Assembly: GCF_004331465.1 (NCBI RefSeq)
Contig: NZ_SJKB01000004.1
Location: 310,001 to 374,000 of the forward strand
From: Kribbella pittospori
GTDB taxonomy: Bacteria > Actinomycetota > Actinomycetes > Propionibacteriales > Kribbellaceae
DNA length: 64,000 bases
Direction: 5' to 3'
Below are positions 18,383-25,766 of the stretch, piece by piece (positions within the stretch are counted from its first letter, which is position 1; every line of letters starts with the position of its first letter). A model generated the notes under the pieces. The model ran no database searches. It was not told where the DNA came from and worked only from the letters and a program-made list of their open reading frames with translations. The position numbers and the translations under genes are program-made.

Positions 18383-19876
18383 ATGGAGCACCTCGACGTC
18401 CTGATCGTCGGCGCGGGACTGTCCGGCATCGGTGCGGCCTATCGCCTCCAGACCCAGAGCCCGAACCGCTCGTACGCCGTACTCGAGGCGCGCGACAGCA
18501 TGGGCGGCACCTGGGATCTGTTCCGCTACCCGGGGATCCGGTCCGACTCCGACATGTTCACGCTCGGCTTCCCGTTCCACCCGTGGAAGGCGGCGAAGGC
18601 GATCGCGGACGGCCCGGCGATCATGGAGTACCTCCGCGAGACCGCTAGCACCTACGGCATCGACCGCCGGATCCGCTACGGGCAGCGCGTCCTCAAGGCG
18701 TCCTGGTCGTCCGAGGACGCGCAGTGGACCGTGGAGACGACCAAGGCGACGTACACCTGCTCGTTCCTGTATGTGTGCAGCGGTTACTACGACTACGACT
18801 CGGGCTATGTGGTCGACTTCCCGGGGCAGAGCGAGTTCCAGGGTCGGATCGTGCATCCGCAGCAGTGGCCGGACGACCTGGACTACAGCGGTCAGCGAGT
18901 GGTGGTCATCGGCAGTGGCGCGACGGCCGTGACACTGGTGCCGGCTATGGCGGGTACGGCGGAACACGTGACGATGCTGCAGCGGTCTCCGAGCTATGTA
19001 GCGTCCCGCCCGGCGCACGACGCGTTCTCCGACCGTCTACGCGCCGTACTGCCCGAGAAGCTCGCACACCGGTTGATCCGGGGTAAGAACGTTGCCCTGA
19101 GTACGGCGCTCTACAGCGCGTTCCGGAAGTGGCCGGCGCATGCCGCGTGGCTCCTGAACAGCGCAGCGGCCAAGCAACTGCCGGAGTCCATCCCCGCGGA
19201 CCCGCACTTCACGCCCCGCTACAAGCCTTGGGACCAGCGCCTGTGTCTAGTGCCGGATGCGGACCTGTTCGAGGCTCTGCGCAACGGTTCGGCGTCGGTT
19301 GTGACGGACGAGATCGAGACCTTCACGCCGACCGGTTTGCGCCTGCAGTCCGGACGAGAGCTGCAGGCTGACCTGGTGATCGCCGCGACCGGACTCCGGA
19401 TGGTTGTCCTCGGCAAGATCCAGCTCACGGTGGATGGGCAGTCGGTGGCACCGCACGACACCTTCGTCTACAAGGGCATGATGCTGAGCGGCGTACCGAA
19501 CCTGGCCTGGTGCATCGGCTACACCAACAACTCCTGGACGCTGCGCTCCGACCTGACGTCGCAGTACGTGTGCCGGCTGCTCAACCACCTCACCGAGACG
19601 GGGACCAGCATCTGCGTCCCGGAGATCGACCCAGCGGAGTACGACGCTCCGCCGCGTCCCGTGGTCGACCTGTCCTCCGGCTACATCAGGCGGGCCGCGG
19701 CGATCCTGCCGCGCCAGGGCTCGAACGGGCCCTGGCGCCTCCGGCAGAACTACCCGCGCGACCTCCTGTCCCTCCGCTTCAAGCCGGTGGACGACGGCAC
19801 CATGCAGTTCAGCGGCCGGGCTACGGGATCGGTGCGGGCGGCTGAGGACCGACGTACGTCGCGATCGGGCGGATGA
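18383..19876 (+). CDS. Flavin monooxygenase of the Baeyer-Villiger type
   Basis: ATG 18383 has a strong GGAGGAA site 6 nt upstream; the longer frame from 18281 adds unrelated residues. The 497-residue protein has an FAD-binding GAGLSGIG near residue 9, the BVMO fingerprint FQGRIVHPQQW (F-x-G-x-x-x-H-x-x-x-W) near 150, and an NADPH-binding GSGATA near 175. It resembles the EthA/MymA group, which oxidises ketones and activates thioamides. The substrate is unknown. No partner gene is adjacent, and the 3' end overlaps the convergent citrate synthase gene by 56 bp. Confidence 0.88.
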   Translation: MEHLDVLIVGAGLSGIGAAYRLQTQSPNRSYAVLEARDSMGGTWDLFRYPGIRSDSDMFTLGFPFHPWKAAKAIADGPAIMEYLRETASTYGIDRRIRYGQRVLKASWSSEDAQWTVETTKATYTCSFLYVCSGYYDYDSGYVVDFPGQSEFQGRIVHPQQWPDDLDYSGQRVVVIGSGATAVTLVPAMAGTAEHVTMLQRSPSYVASRPAHDAFSDRLRAVLPEKLAHRLIRGKNVALSTALYSAFRKWPAHAAWLLNSAAAKQLPESIPADPHFTPRYKPWDQRLCLVPDADLFEALRNGSASVVTDEIETFTPTGLRLQSGRELQADLVIAATGLRMVVLGKIQLTVDGQSVAPHDTFVYKGMMLSGVPNLAWCIGYTNNSWTLRSDLTSQYVCRLLNHLTETGTSICVPEIDPAEYDAPPRPVVDLSSGYIRRAAAILPRQGSNGPWRLRQNYPRDLLSLRFKPVDDGTMQFSGRATGSVRAAEDRRTSRSGG

Positions 19877-20960
19877 TCTTCGGATCGGTGGCCTGCTCGA
19901 GGATGTTGGCGGACCAACCGATCACGCGACTCACCGCGAAGGTGGGGGTGAACATCGCGCGTGGGATGCCGCAGAGCTCCATCACCACACCGGCGTAGAA
20001 CTCCACGTTGGCGTAGAGATTGCGACCGGGCTTGAGCTCGGCCAGTACGTCGACGATGCGCTGCTCCACAGTGGTTGCGAAGTCCACCAGGTCTCCCCCG
20101 ATCCCCCGCGCGATGTCACGCAGCATCAACGACCGCGGGTCCTCGGTGCGGTAGACCGCGTGGCCGAAGCCCATGATGCGGTCGCCGGCCGACACCTTCT
20201 CCCGCACCCACGAGTCGATGCGGTCCGGCGTACCGATCTCATCGAGACTGGCCAGCGCCCGGTCCGGTGCGCCGCCGTGCAGCGGTCCGGAGAAGGCCCC
20301 GATCGCTCCGGCGATGGCGGAGACTACGTCCGCTCCCGTCGACGCGATCACCCGCGCGGTGAACGTGGACGCGTTGAACCCGTGGTCCAGAGTGGACACC
20401 AGGTAGTGCTCGATCGCCGTTGCGTCGATCGCGCTGGGCTCGTTGCCTGTCACGAGGTACAGCCAGTTGGCCGCAGCGGTGAGATCGGCCCGTGGCTCCA
20501 ATGGCTCGAGTCCCTCGCGGAGCCGGTACAGCGCGGCCAGGATCGTCGGGGTCACCGCGCACACCAGCATCGCGTCGGCCTTCTGGCGCACCGGATCCGC
20601 GTCCCACAACGGCGGGAGACGACGTACGGCGGCCAGGAGTGACAAGACGGTGCGGAGACCGGCGAGCGGGTTGAACACCGGACCCGCAGTCGCGATCGCG
20701 GGCAGGACGGCGCGAACCTCGTCGGGGAGCACGCGAAGTGGCGCCACTTCGGCGATGAAGCGCGCCCGCTCGTCGGCGGTCGGGAGGTGTCCCTCGAACA
20801 TCAGGAACCAGACGTCTTCGAGCGTCTTCGACTTGGCGAGATCGATCGCCGAGTACTGCCGATAGTGGTAGAAACCTTCCTCACCGCGAACGTCGCCGAG
20901 GGTCGTCTCGGTGACCACGACATTGCGAAGGCCCGGCGGAACATTGATCGTTGTTGACAT
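19821..20960 (-). CDS. Citrate synthase-like enzyme (type II fold, short form)
   Basis: The 379-residue protein covers the citrate synthase fold, with the first catalytic His in GPLHGGAPDRAL and the second in GFGHAVYRTEDPRS. The usual catalytic Asp motif (NVDFYS) reads NVEFYAGVV, so Glu replaces Asp. This change seems common in the actinobacterial citrate synthase 2 group as I remember it. It may make citrate, 2-methylcitrate or a related acid. It is divergent from a second citrate synthase gene that carries a DNA-binding domain, with a palindrome-rich 95-bp gap between them. Confidence 0.88.
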   Translation of the reverse strand: MSTTINVPPGLRNVVVTETTLGDVRGEEGFYHYRQYSAIDLAKSKTLEDVWFLMFEGHLPTADERARFIAEVAPLRVLPDEVRAVLPAIATAGPVFNPLAGLRTVLSLLAAVRRLPPLWDADPVRQKADAMLVCAVTPTILAALYRLREGLEPLEPRADLTAAANWLYLVTGNEPSAIDATAIEHYLVSTLDHGFNASTFTARVIASTGADVVSAIAGAIGAFSGPLHGGAPDRALASLDEIGTPDRIDSWVREKVSAGDRIMGFGHAVYRTEDPRSLMLRDIARGIGGDLVDFATTVEQRIVDVLAELKPGRNLYANVEFYAGVVMELCGIPRAMFTPTFAVSRVIGWSANILEQATDPKIIRPIATYVGPQPPAPIP

Positions 20961-20970
20961 ACCTTCAGAG

Positions 20971-21003
20971 TTGACAGGCGATCAATGATTGTCAATATTG
21001 ATC
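20971..21003 (+). promoter_or_regulatory. Promoter and palindromic operator between the citrate synthase genes
   Basis: TTGACA (20971-20976) and AATATT (20994-20999), 17 bp apart, form a near-consensus promoter towards the helix-turn-helix citrate synthase. A perfect inverted repeat, GATCAAT (20980-20986) and ATTGATC (20997-21003), overlaps it. TCAAT motifs recur on both strands through 21010. A protein bound here would control both divergent genes. Confidence 0.6.
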
Positions 21004-21055
21004 CAGTCAATGTAACCGCCCACGGGAGCGGGATCAACGCTCGGAGGAGCGGGGA

Positions 21056-22216
21056 ATGACCCAGCAGAGTGACGAGAATTACCTGACCACGGCCGAGGTC
21101 GCACGCCGGCTGAAGGTGAAGCCGGAGACGATCTACGCCTATGTGAGCCGTGGTCTGCTGACCAGCGTCCGGGCGCGGGGGCGGCGCGGGAGCTTGTTCG
21201 CGATCGCTGATGTCGAGCGGTTGGCCAGCAGGTCGGTCGAGCACTCGGGGGTGGTCGAACGTATCGAATCCGCGCTGACGTTGCTGGAGGATGACGAGCT
21301 GTACTACCGCGGTCATTCCGTGCGCGACCTCGCGATCAACTCATCGGTCGAGTCGGTCGCGCATCTGCTGTGGACCGGCGAGCTGACCGCGCGGCAGCCC
21401 TTCCCCGCGCCGCGCGAATCCGTGCAGCTCGCGCGTGCTGCGATGAACGTGCTGCCGGGTTCGGCGCGCTTGACCGACAAGCTGCGGGTTGCTGTGGCCG
21501 CGCTGGGTGCTGCGGATCCGCTGCGCTTCGACCTGTCGCCGCGTTCGGTGACCAGCGTGGCCGAGAAGCTGATCGGTACGTTGATCGCTGCTCTGCCTGG
21601 ACCGTCCGTGACGTCGCGGACGACGCTCGGCGCGCGCCTCTGGCCGAAGCTGTCCCCTCACCCGCCGCGGCCCGAGGTGCTGGAAGCCGCGATGATCCTG
21701 CTGGCCGATCACGGGCTGGCGGTGTCGACGGTTGCGGCGCGTGTGGCGGCCAGCGCGCGGGCGAATCTGTACGCCGTGGTGTCGGCGGGGCTCGGGGCGT
21801 TGGACGGGCAGTATCACGGTGCTGCGCCGACGCTGGCGTATGAGTTCCTCGAGCGGGCTCAGCAGGATCCGCTGGCCGCTCTGTCGGACAGGCTGCGGTC
21901 CGGTGAACCGGTGCCGGGGTTCGGGCACCGGATCTATCAAGAACGCGATCCGCGCGCCGAGGTACTGGGCGAACTGCTCGGCGACCATCCGATCACGGAA
22001 ACCGTGAGTGTGCTGGCCGCACGTCTCCCGTCGTTCCCGAACAGCGATCTCGCGGTGGCGGCGATGATGCACGCCTACGACTTCCGCCCCGACGCCGGCG
22101 ACGCCCTGTTCGCCCTCTCTCGCATCATCGGCTGGACTGCCCACGCCCTGGAGGAGTACGCCGCCCCACCCCTCCGCTACCGAGCCCAAGGCATCTACAC
22201 CGGCCTACCTAGCTGA
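21056..22216 (+). CDS. Citrate synthase-family protein with an N-terminal helix-turn-helix
   Basis: The 386-residue protein begins with an excisionase/MerR-like helix-turn-helix (about residues 10-60: YLTTAEVARRLKVKPETIYA, then YVSRGLL). A citrate synthase domain follows (about 75-380). Active-site positions survive: QYHGAAPTLAYEF, GFGHRIYQERDPRAEV and NSDLAVAAM, and the terminal SRIIGWTAHALEE is intact. It could be an active enzyme that binds DNA, or a metabolite-sensing repressor derived from citrate synthase. The palindrome in the divergent promoter suggests self-control and control of the neighbouring enzyme. Confidence 0.85.
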   Translation: MTQQSDENYLTTAEVARRLKVKPETIYAYVSRGLLTSVRARGRRGSLFAIADVERLASRSVEHSGVVERIESALTLLEDDELYYRGHSVRDLAINSSVESVAHLLWTGELTARQPFPAPRESVQLARAAMNVLPGSARLTDKLRVAVAALGAADPLRFDLSPRSVTSVAEKLIGTLIAALPGPSVTSRTTLGARLWPKLSPHPPRPEVLEAAMILLADHGLAVSTVAARVAASARANLYAVVSAGLGALDGQYHGAAPTLAYEFLERAQQDPLAALSDRLRSGEPVPGFGHRIYQERDPRAEVLGELLGDHPITETVSVLAARLPSFPNSDLAVAAMMHAYDFRPDAGDALFALSRIIGWTAHALEEYAAPPLRYRAQGIYTGLPS

Positions 22217-22243
22217 CCAGCAGCGCACGCCTCCAGGGGCTTG

Positions 22244-22280
22244 CTCGGCGCCGGGCTTGGGGATGGGGCTCGGCGCCGAG
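22244..22280. terminator. Bidirectional terminator between convergent genes
   Basis: CTCGGCGCC (22244-22252) and GGCGCCGAG (22272-22280) form a perfect 9-bp stem around a 19-nt loop. It lies between the stops of the citrate synthase gene (22216) and the secreted TIM-barrel gene (22289). No T run is present, as is common in high-GC actinomycetes. Confidence 0.5.
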
Positions 22281-22288
22281 TCGCTCGT

Positions 22289-23701
22289 CTACTTGGTGGT
22301 TAGTTTGAGGAGGGTGGCTGCGCCTGGGGGTAGGTCGACGGGGGTTGGGGTGGCGGGGCGGGGGGTGTAGGTCTGGGTGGGGGGTTGGAAGGTTGCGATT
22401 GTGGCCACGGTTTGGGGGTTGGGGGTTATGACCGCGCGGGAGCGGGTGGTGTGGGAGCGGTTGGCTACCAGGAGCCAGCGGTCGGTGGAGGCAGCGTCTC
22501 GGGAGTGGAAGGTGCCGATCACTACTGGGTCACCGGTGACTGCGGTGACGAGGTTTGTGGGGGTGAAGGCGACTGCGCCGTTGGGCAGTGGGGTTTCGTT
22601 GGCGTGGACAACGGTTTCGGAGACGAGTGGCTTGAGTTCTCGGCCTACTTGATGGAGCCAGGTGGTGTTGATCTTGCGGGCGGCGGCGTACCGGGGTGTA
22701 CGACTGCCGTCAACAGTGATCAATGCGGGGCCGAAGCCTTCGCCGCGGGCGGCCTCGGGCGTCCAGTAGGTGAAGTACTGGATGCCCTTCGCGCCGTAGG
22801 CGAGGCTGATGTTGACCTGCCAGAGCAGTTCGGCGGCGGTCGGTTCGCGGTGACCGTTGTACGCGAGGGTCTGGATGAACACCCAGGACGGGATGTCGCC
22901 GTGTAGGGCGGCGTCTCGGACGATGGCCCAGTTGTGGAAGTAGTTGGCGTCCTCGCGGCCCTCGGACAGGAGCGGGTAACGGTCGAAGGAAATGAGCGAG
23001 GGCTTCACGACGTCGACGAAGCTGCGGTAGTACGCGGCGTCGTCGGACGGGAAGAGGTTGATGTACGGCAAGAGTTGCGGGGCGAGTTCGCGTGAGATCG
23101 CGACGGCTTTGGCCAGGGTGCCGAACCAGCCGGCGCCCGGTTCGTCGTACAAGTTGAAGCCGGCCAGGGACGAGAACGGGCCGTACGCATCGCGGGCGCG
23201 GGTGTAGAGGGCGCGGGCCTCGTCTGGGGTGACGCTGAGGAAGTCTGCGGTGTTGTCGGAGATTGAGAACCAGCGGGACATGTTGCGGATCTGGATGTCG
23301 TCGGAGATCAGCATCTGCAGGCCGGCGGTGCGGGCGAGGTCGAGTTGGTACTGGAAGATGTTGCCGTCGCCGGCATAGTTGCCGGAGATGACGAAGTCGA
23401 ACCCGGCGTCCTTGATCTCGGTGAACCGTTCGGCGGTGCTCGCGTACGGGTGCGGCGGCCAGAACAGGCCGACCGGGAACTCCGGTCCGCCCGTCAGAGG
23501 CAGGTCATCGGGCGACGGGATCGCCGCGGAGGCCGAGACCGCGGCCGAGCCGGCAGCCGCGGCCGAGCCGGCAGCCGCGGCGGAGGCAGGCCCCGCGGAA
23601 GCAGGAAGGGCGGATGCGGACGCGGCGGTGAGGGCTGTGGCGCCGGCTCCGAACAGGAGTGTGCGGCGGGAGGGGGCGAAAGCGCGGTGAGGGCTGTCCA
23701 T
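22289..23701 (-). CDS. Tat-exported TIM-barrel protein, probable glycoside hydrolase
   Basis: The 470-residue precursor starts with a twin-arginine-like signal (SRRTLLFGAGATALTAASAS) followed by an Ala/Gly/Ser repeat (SAAAAG units, about residues 40-60). The mature part looks like a clan-A barrel: ERFTEIKDAGFDFVISGNY, then LAGFNLYDEPGAGWFGTL with a candidate catalytic Glu in YDEP, then YGAKGIQYFTYWTPEAARG. A beta-rich C-terminal domain follows (about 350-470). I cannot assign it to a numbered family; GH42-like or DUF4434-like barrels are the nearest thoughts. An RpiR-type sugar-phosphate regulator lies 56 nt upstream, which suggests carbohydrate use. Confidence 0.7.
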   Translation of the reverse strand: MDSPHRAFAPSRRTLLFGAGATALTAASASALPASAGPASAAAAGSAAAAGSAAVSASAAIPSPDDLPLTGGPEFPVGLFWPPHPYASTAERFTEIKDAGFDFVISGNYAGDGNIFQYQLDLARTAGLQMLISDDIQIRNMSRWFSISDNTADFLSVTPDEARALYTRARDAYGPFSSLAGFNLYDEPGAGWFGTLAKAVAISRELAPQLLPYINLFPSDDAAYYRSFVDVVKPSLISFDRYPLLSEGREDANYFHNWAIVRDAALHGDIPSWVFIQTLAYNGHREPTAAELLWQVNISLAYGAKGIQYFTYWTPEAARGEGFGPALITVDGSRTPRYAAARKINTTWLHQVGRELKPLVSETVVHANETPLPNGAVAFTPTNLVTAVTGDPVVIGTFHSRDAASTDRWLLVANRSHTTRSRAVITPNPQTVATIATFQPPTQTYTPRPATPTPVDLPPGAATLLKLTTK

Positions 23702-23757
23702 GGTGCTCCTTCAAGGGCGGTTGACGGAGGGTGGAAATCAGAGGCGGCGGGTGGGGG

Positions 23758-24645
23758 TCAGGGGCGGCGGCGGTGGGTGGAGATGGCTTCGGTGGTGGCG
23801 TCGAAGGCTTGTTCGGCCAGGGGGTAGTCGCGTTGGGCTACGCCGAGGTAGAGGGCGTCCAGGACGATCATCTGGGCGTGGCGGCCGGACAGGCCGCCGG
23901 TGCGGAAGGTGACGTCTCGGGCGGAGGTGACGAGGACGATGTCGGCGGTCCGGGCCAGGGGTGAGCGCGGATAGTTGGTGATGGCAACGGTTGTGGCGCC
24001 CTGGCGGCCGGCTCGTTCCAGCGGCTCGAGGACCTCGATCGTCTCGCCGCTGTGCGAGATGCCGACGGCAACATCCCCGACGCCGAGCAGCGCCGCGCTG
24101 GTGAGTGCGTTGTGTACGTCGCTCCAGGTGTTGGCACCACGCCCGATCCGATGCAGCCGAAGCCGCAGATCCTCAGCCACGGACGCAGACCCGGACACGG
24201 CGTACATGTCGATCCGCCGCGCATCGGAGATCGCCGACACCGCACGCCCGAGCGCATCGACGTCGAGCGACGCGACGGTGTCCTCGAGTGCACGAGTGTC
24301 AGCCCGCAACAGCGTCCGCAGTACGTCGTCCAGCGAGTCATCCGGCCCGACCTCGGCGCCGGTCCCCCGCTCCCAACTCAGACTGCTCCGCCCGCTCTCA
24401 GCCGCGAGCGCCAGCCGAAGCTCGGCGTACCCGGACAGACCGAGAGCCAGACAGAAGCGGGTGACACTCGGCAGGGACGTGCCGCACCGAGCCGCCAACT
24501 GCCCGATCGTCGACGACGCCACGGCCGCCGGATCCCGCAGTACCTCGGTCGCGATCCGAGCCTGCGCCGGACTGAGCGCAGGCAGCAGGCCATGAATCCG
24601 GGCCTCGAGGCTCGGCGGCGGCGTCGCCGCAACGGCGCTGGTCAT
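23758..24645 (-). CDS. MurR/RpiR-family transcription regulator
   Basis: ATG 24645 gives 295 residues. The N-terminal helix-turn-helix (about residues 30-80: STIGQLAARCGTSLPSVTRF) is followed by a SIS sugar-phosphate-binding domain (about 120-270: MYAVSGSASVAEDLRLRLHR, and GISHSGETIEVLEPLERA). Such proteins sense phosphosugars and control sugar or amino-sugar genes. An AT-rich GAGAATAATT box lies only a few nucleotides before the ATG, so the transcript may be leaderless. The downstream gene encodes the secreted TIM-barrel protein, its most likely target. Confidence 0.9.
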   Translation of the reverse strand: MTSAVAATPPPSLEARIHGLLPALSPAQARIATEVLRDPAAVASSTIGQLAARCGTSLPSVTRFCLALGLSGYAELRLALAAESGRSSLSWERGTGAEVGPDDSLDDVLRTLLRADTRALEDTVASLDVDALGRAVSAISDARRIDMYAVSGSASVAEDLRLRLHRIGRGANTWSDVHNALTSAALLGVGDVAVGISHSGETIEVLEPLERAGRQGATTVAITNYPRSPLARTADIVLVTSARDVTFRTGGLSGRHAQMIVLDALYLGVAQRDYPLAEQAFDATTEAISTHRRRP

Positions 24646-24706
24646 GTGAATTATTCTCAGAGCACCCCGGACAGGATTGCAAGAGTTCACGCCAACAGAA
24701 ACACGA

Positions 24707-24738
24707 GACCCCCTCGGCCAGCGGGGCTCGAGGGGGTC
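24707..24738 (-). terminator. Rho-independent-type terminator of the YbbN-like gene
   Basis: GACCCCCTCG (24707-24716) and CGAGGGGGTC (24729-24738) form a perfect 10-bp stem with a 12-nt loop. It begins 16 nt past the stop of the minus-strand gene at 24755. On that strand it is followed by TCGTGTTTCTGTT, a weak T-rich tail. Confidence 0.75.
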
Positions 24739-24754
24739 CGTCAACAAGCAGGGA

Positions 24755-25702
24755 TCAGAACAACGCAGCCATCAACCGCCGCCGCGCCTTGATCACCCGG
24801 TCGTCGTCCGCGCCGACGACCTCGAAGAGCTCGAGCAGGTGCAGCCGGACCTCGTTCCGCTCGTCACCCGAGGTCGCCTGGATGGTGCTGATCAGCCGGT
24901 TGAACGCGTCATCGACATGCCCACCCATCAGATCGACATCGGCCACCAACTGCTGCGCCTCGATGTCGGTCGGGTTGTCGGCCGCCCGCGTCCGCAGATC
25001 AGCGGGCACGTCCTGGGTGCGCTTGACCAGCTGCACCCGAGCCAGGCCCGACTTCGCCTCGGCGTCGCCCGGCGTCTCCTTCAGCAGCTCCTCGTACGCC
25101 GCGATCGCGCCGTCCAAATCACCCGCGCCGACCGCGTTCTCCGCCTTCTCGTACCGCGGATTCGGCGGCGGCTCCTCCTCGTCCTCCACCGAACCCGAAG
25201 GTGCGGCGGGTCCGACCGGATCGGCCCGCCCGGTGATGCCGTTCGCGACCGCCACAGTGAGCAGCTGGTCGAGGTACCCACGCACCTCCGGCTCACCCAG
25301 CGTGCCCTGGAACAGCGGGACCACCTGGCCGCGCAGTACGGCGATCACCAGCGGCACCGACTGCACGCCGACCGCCTGGGCCAGCTGTGGGTTCGCGTCG
25401 ACGTCGATCCGGGCCAGCAGGAACTTGCCGGCGTACTCGGTCGACAGCTGGGCCAGCACCGGGCCGAGCGCGATCGACGCCTCCGACCGCGGCGACCAGA
25501 ACTCGACCACCACCGGCGACTGGATCGACCGCTCGATCACATCGGACTGGAAGGTCGCCTCGCTGACGTTCAGCACATACGAGCCCGACGCTCCGCCACC
25601 GCCCGCCGGTGCGCCACCACCGGAGCCGGGCGGCGGGGCCGCGGGCTTGCGCAGGGACGACAGATCAATCGCCCCGGGACGGGAGAAGTTCGACTGACTC
25701 AC
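24755..25702 (-). CDS. YbbN-like thioredoxin/TPR protein lacking the CxxC motif
   Basis: Two GTG codons are adjacent (25705 and 25702); the second has better spacing from GAGGG. The protein of about 315 residues has a Pro/Gly-rich start, a thioredoxin fold (about 42-150: VVVEFWSPRSEASIALGPVL, then IDVDANPQLAQAVGVQSVPL) and C-terminal TPR-like helices (about 185-310). The redox site, normally WCGPC, reads WSPRSEAS, so both cysteines are absent and disulfide chemistry is impossible. In E. coli this architecture (CnoX/YbbN) acts as a chaperone-linked holdase. Its place near icmA and glgB resembles Streptomyces gene order as I recall it. Confidence 0.88.
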   Translation of the reverse strand: MSQSNFSRPGAIDLSSLRKPAAPPPGSGGGAPAGGGGASGSYVLNVSEATFQSDVIERSIQSPVVVEFWSPRSEASIALGPVLAQLSTEYAGKFLLARIDVDANPQLAQAVGVQSVPLVIAVLRGQVVPLFQGTLGEPEVRGYLDQLLTVAVANGITGRADPVGPAAPSGSVEDEEEPPPNPRYEKAENAVGAGDLDGAIAAYEELLKETPGDAEAKSGLARVQLVKRTQDVPADLRTRAADNPTDIEAQQLVADVDLMGGHVDDAFNRLISTIQATSGDERNEVRLHLLELFEVVGADDDRVIKARRRLMAALF

Positions 25703-25766
25703 CACTGCCCTCGCATTCCGGTCGCGCCCAGTTGGCGCTCACTGCGTACGTTCACAGGTCTATCCT

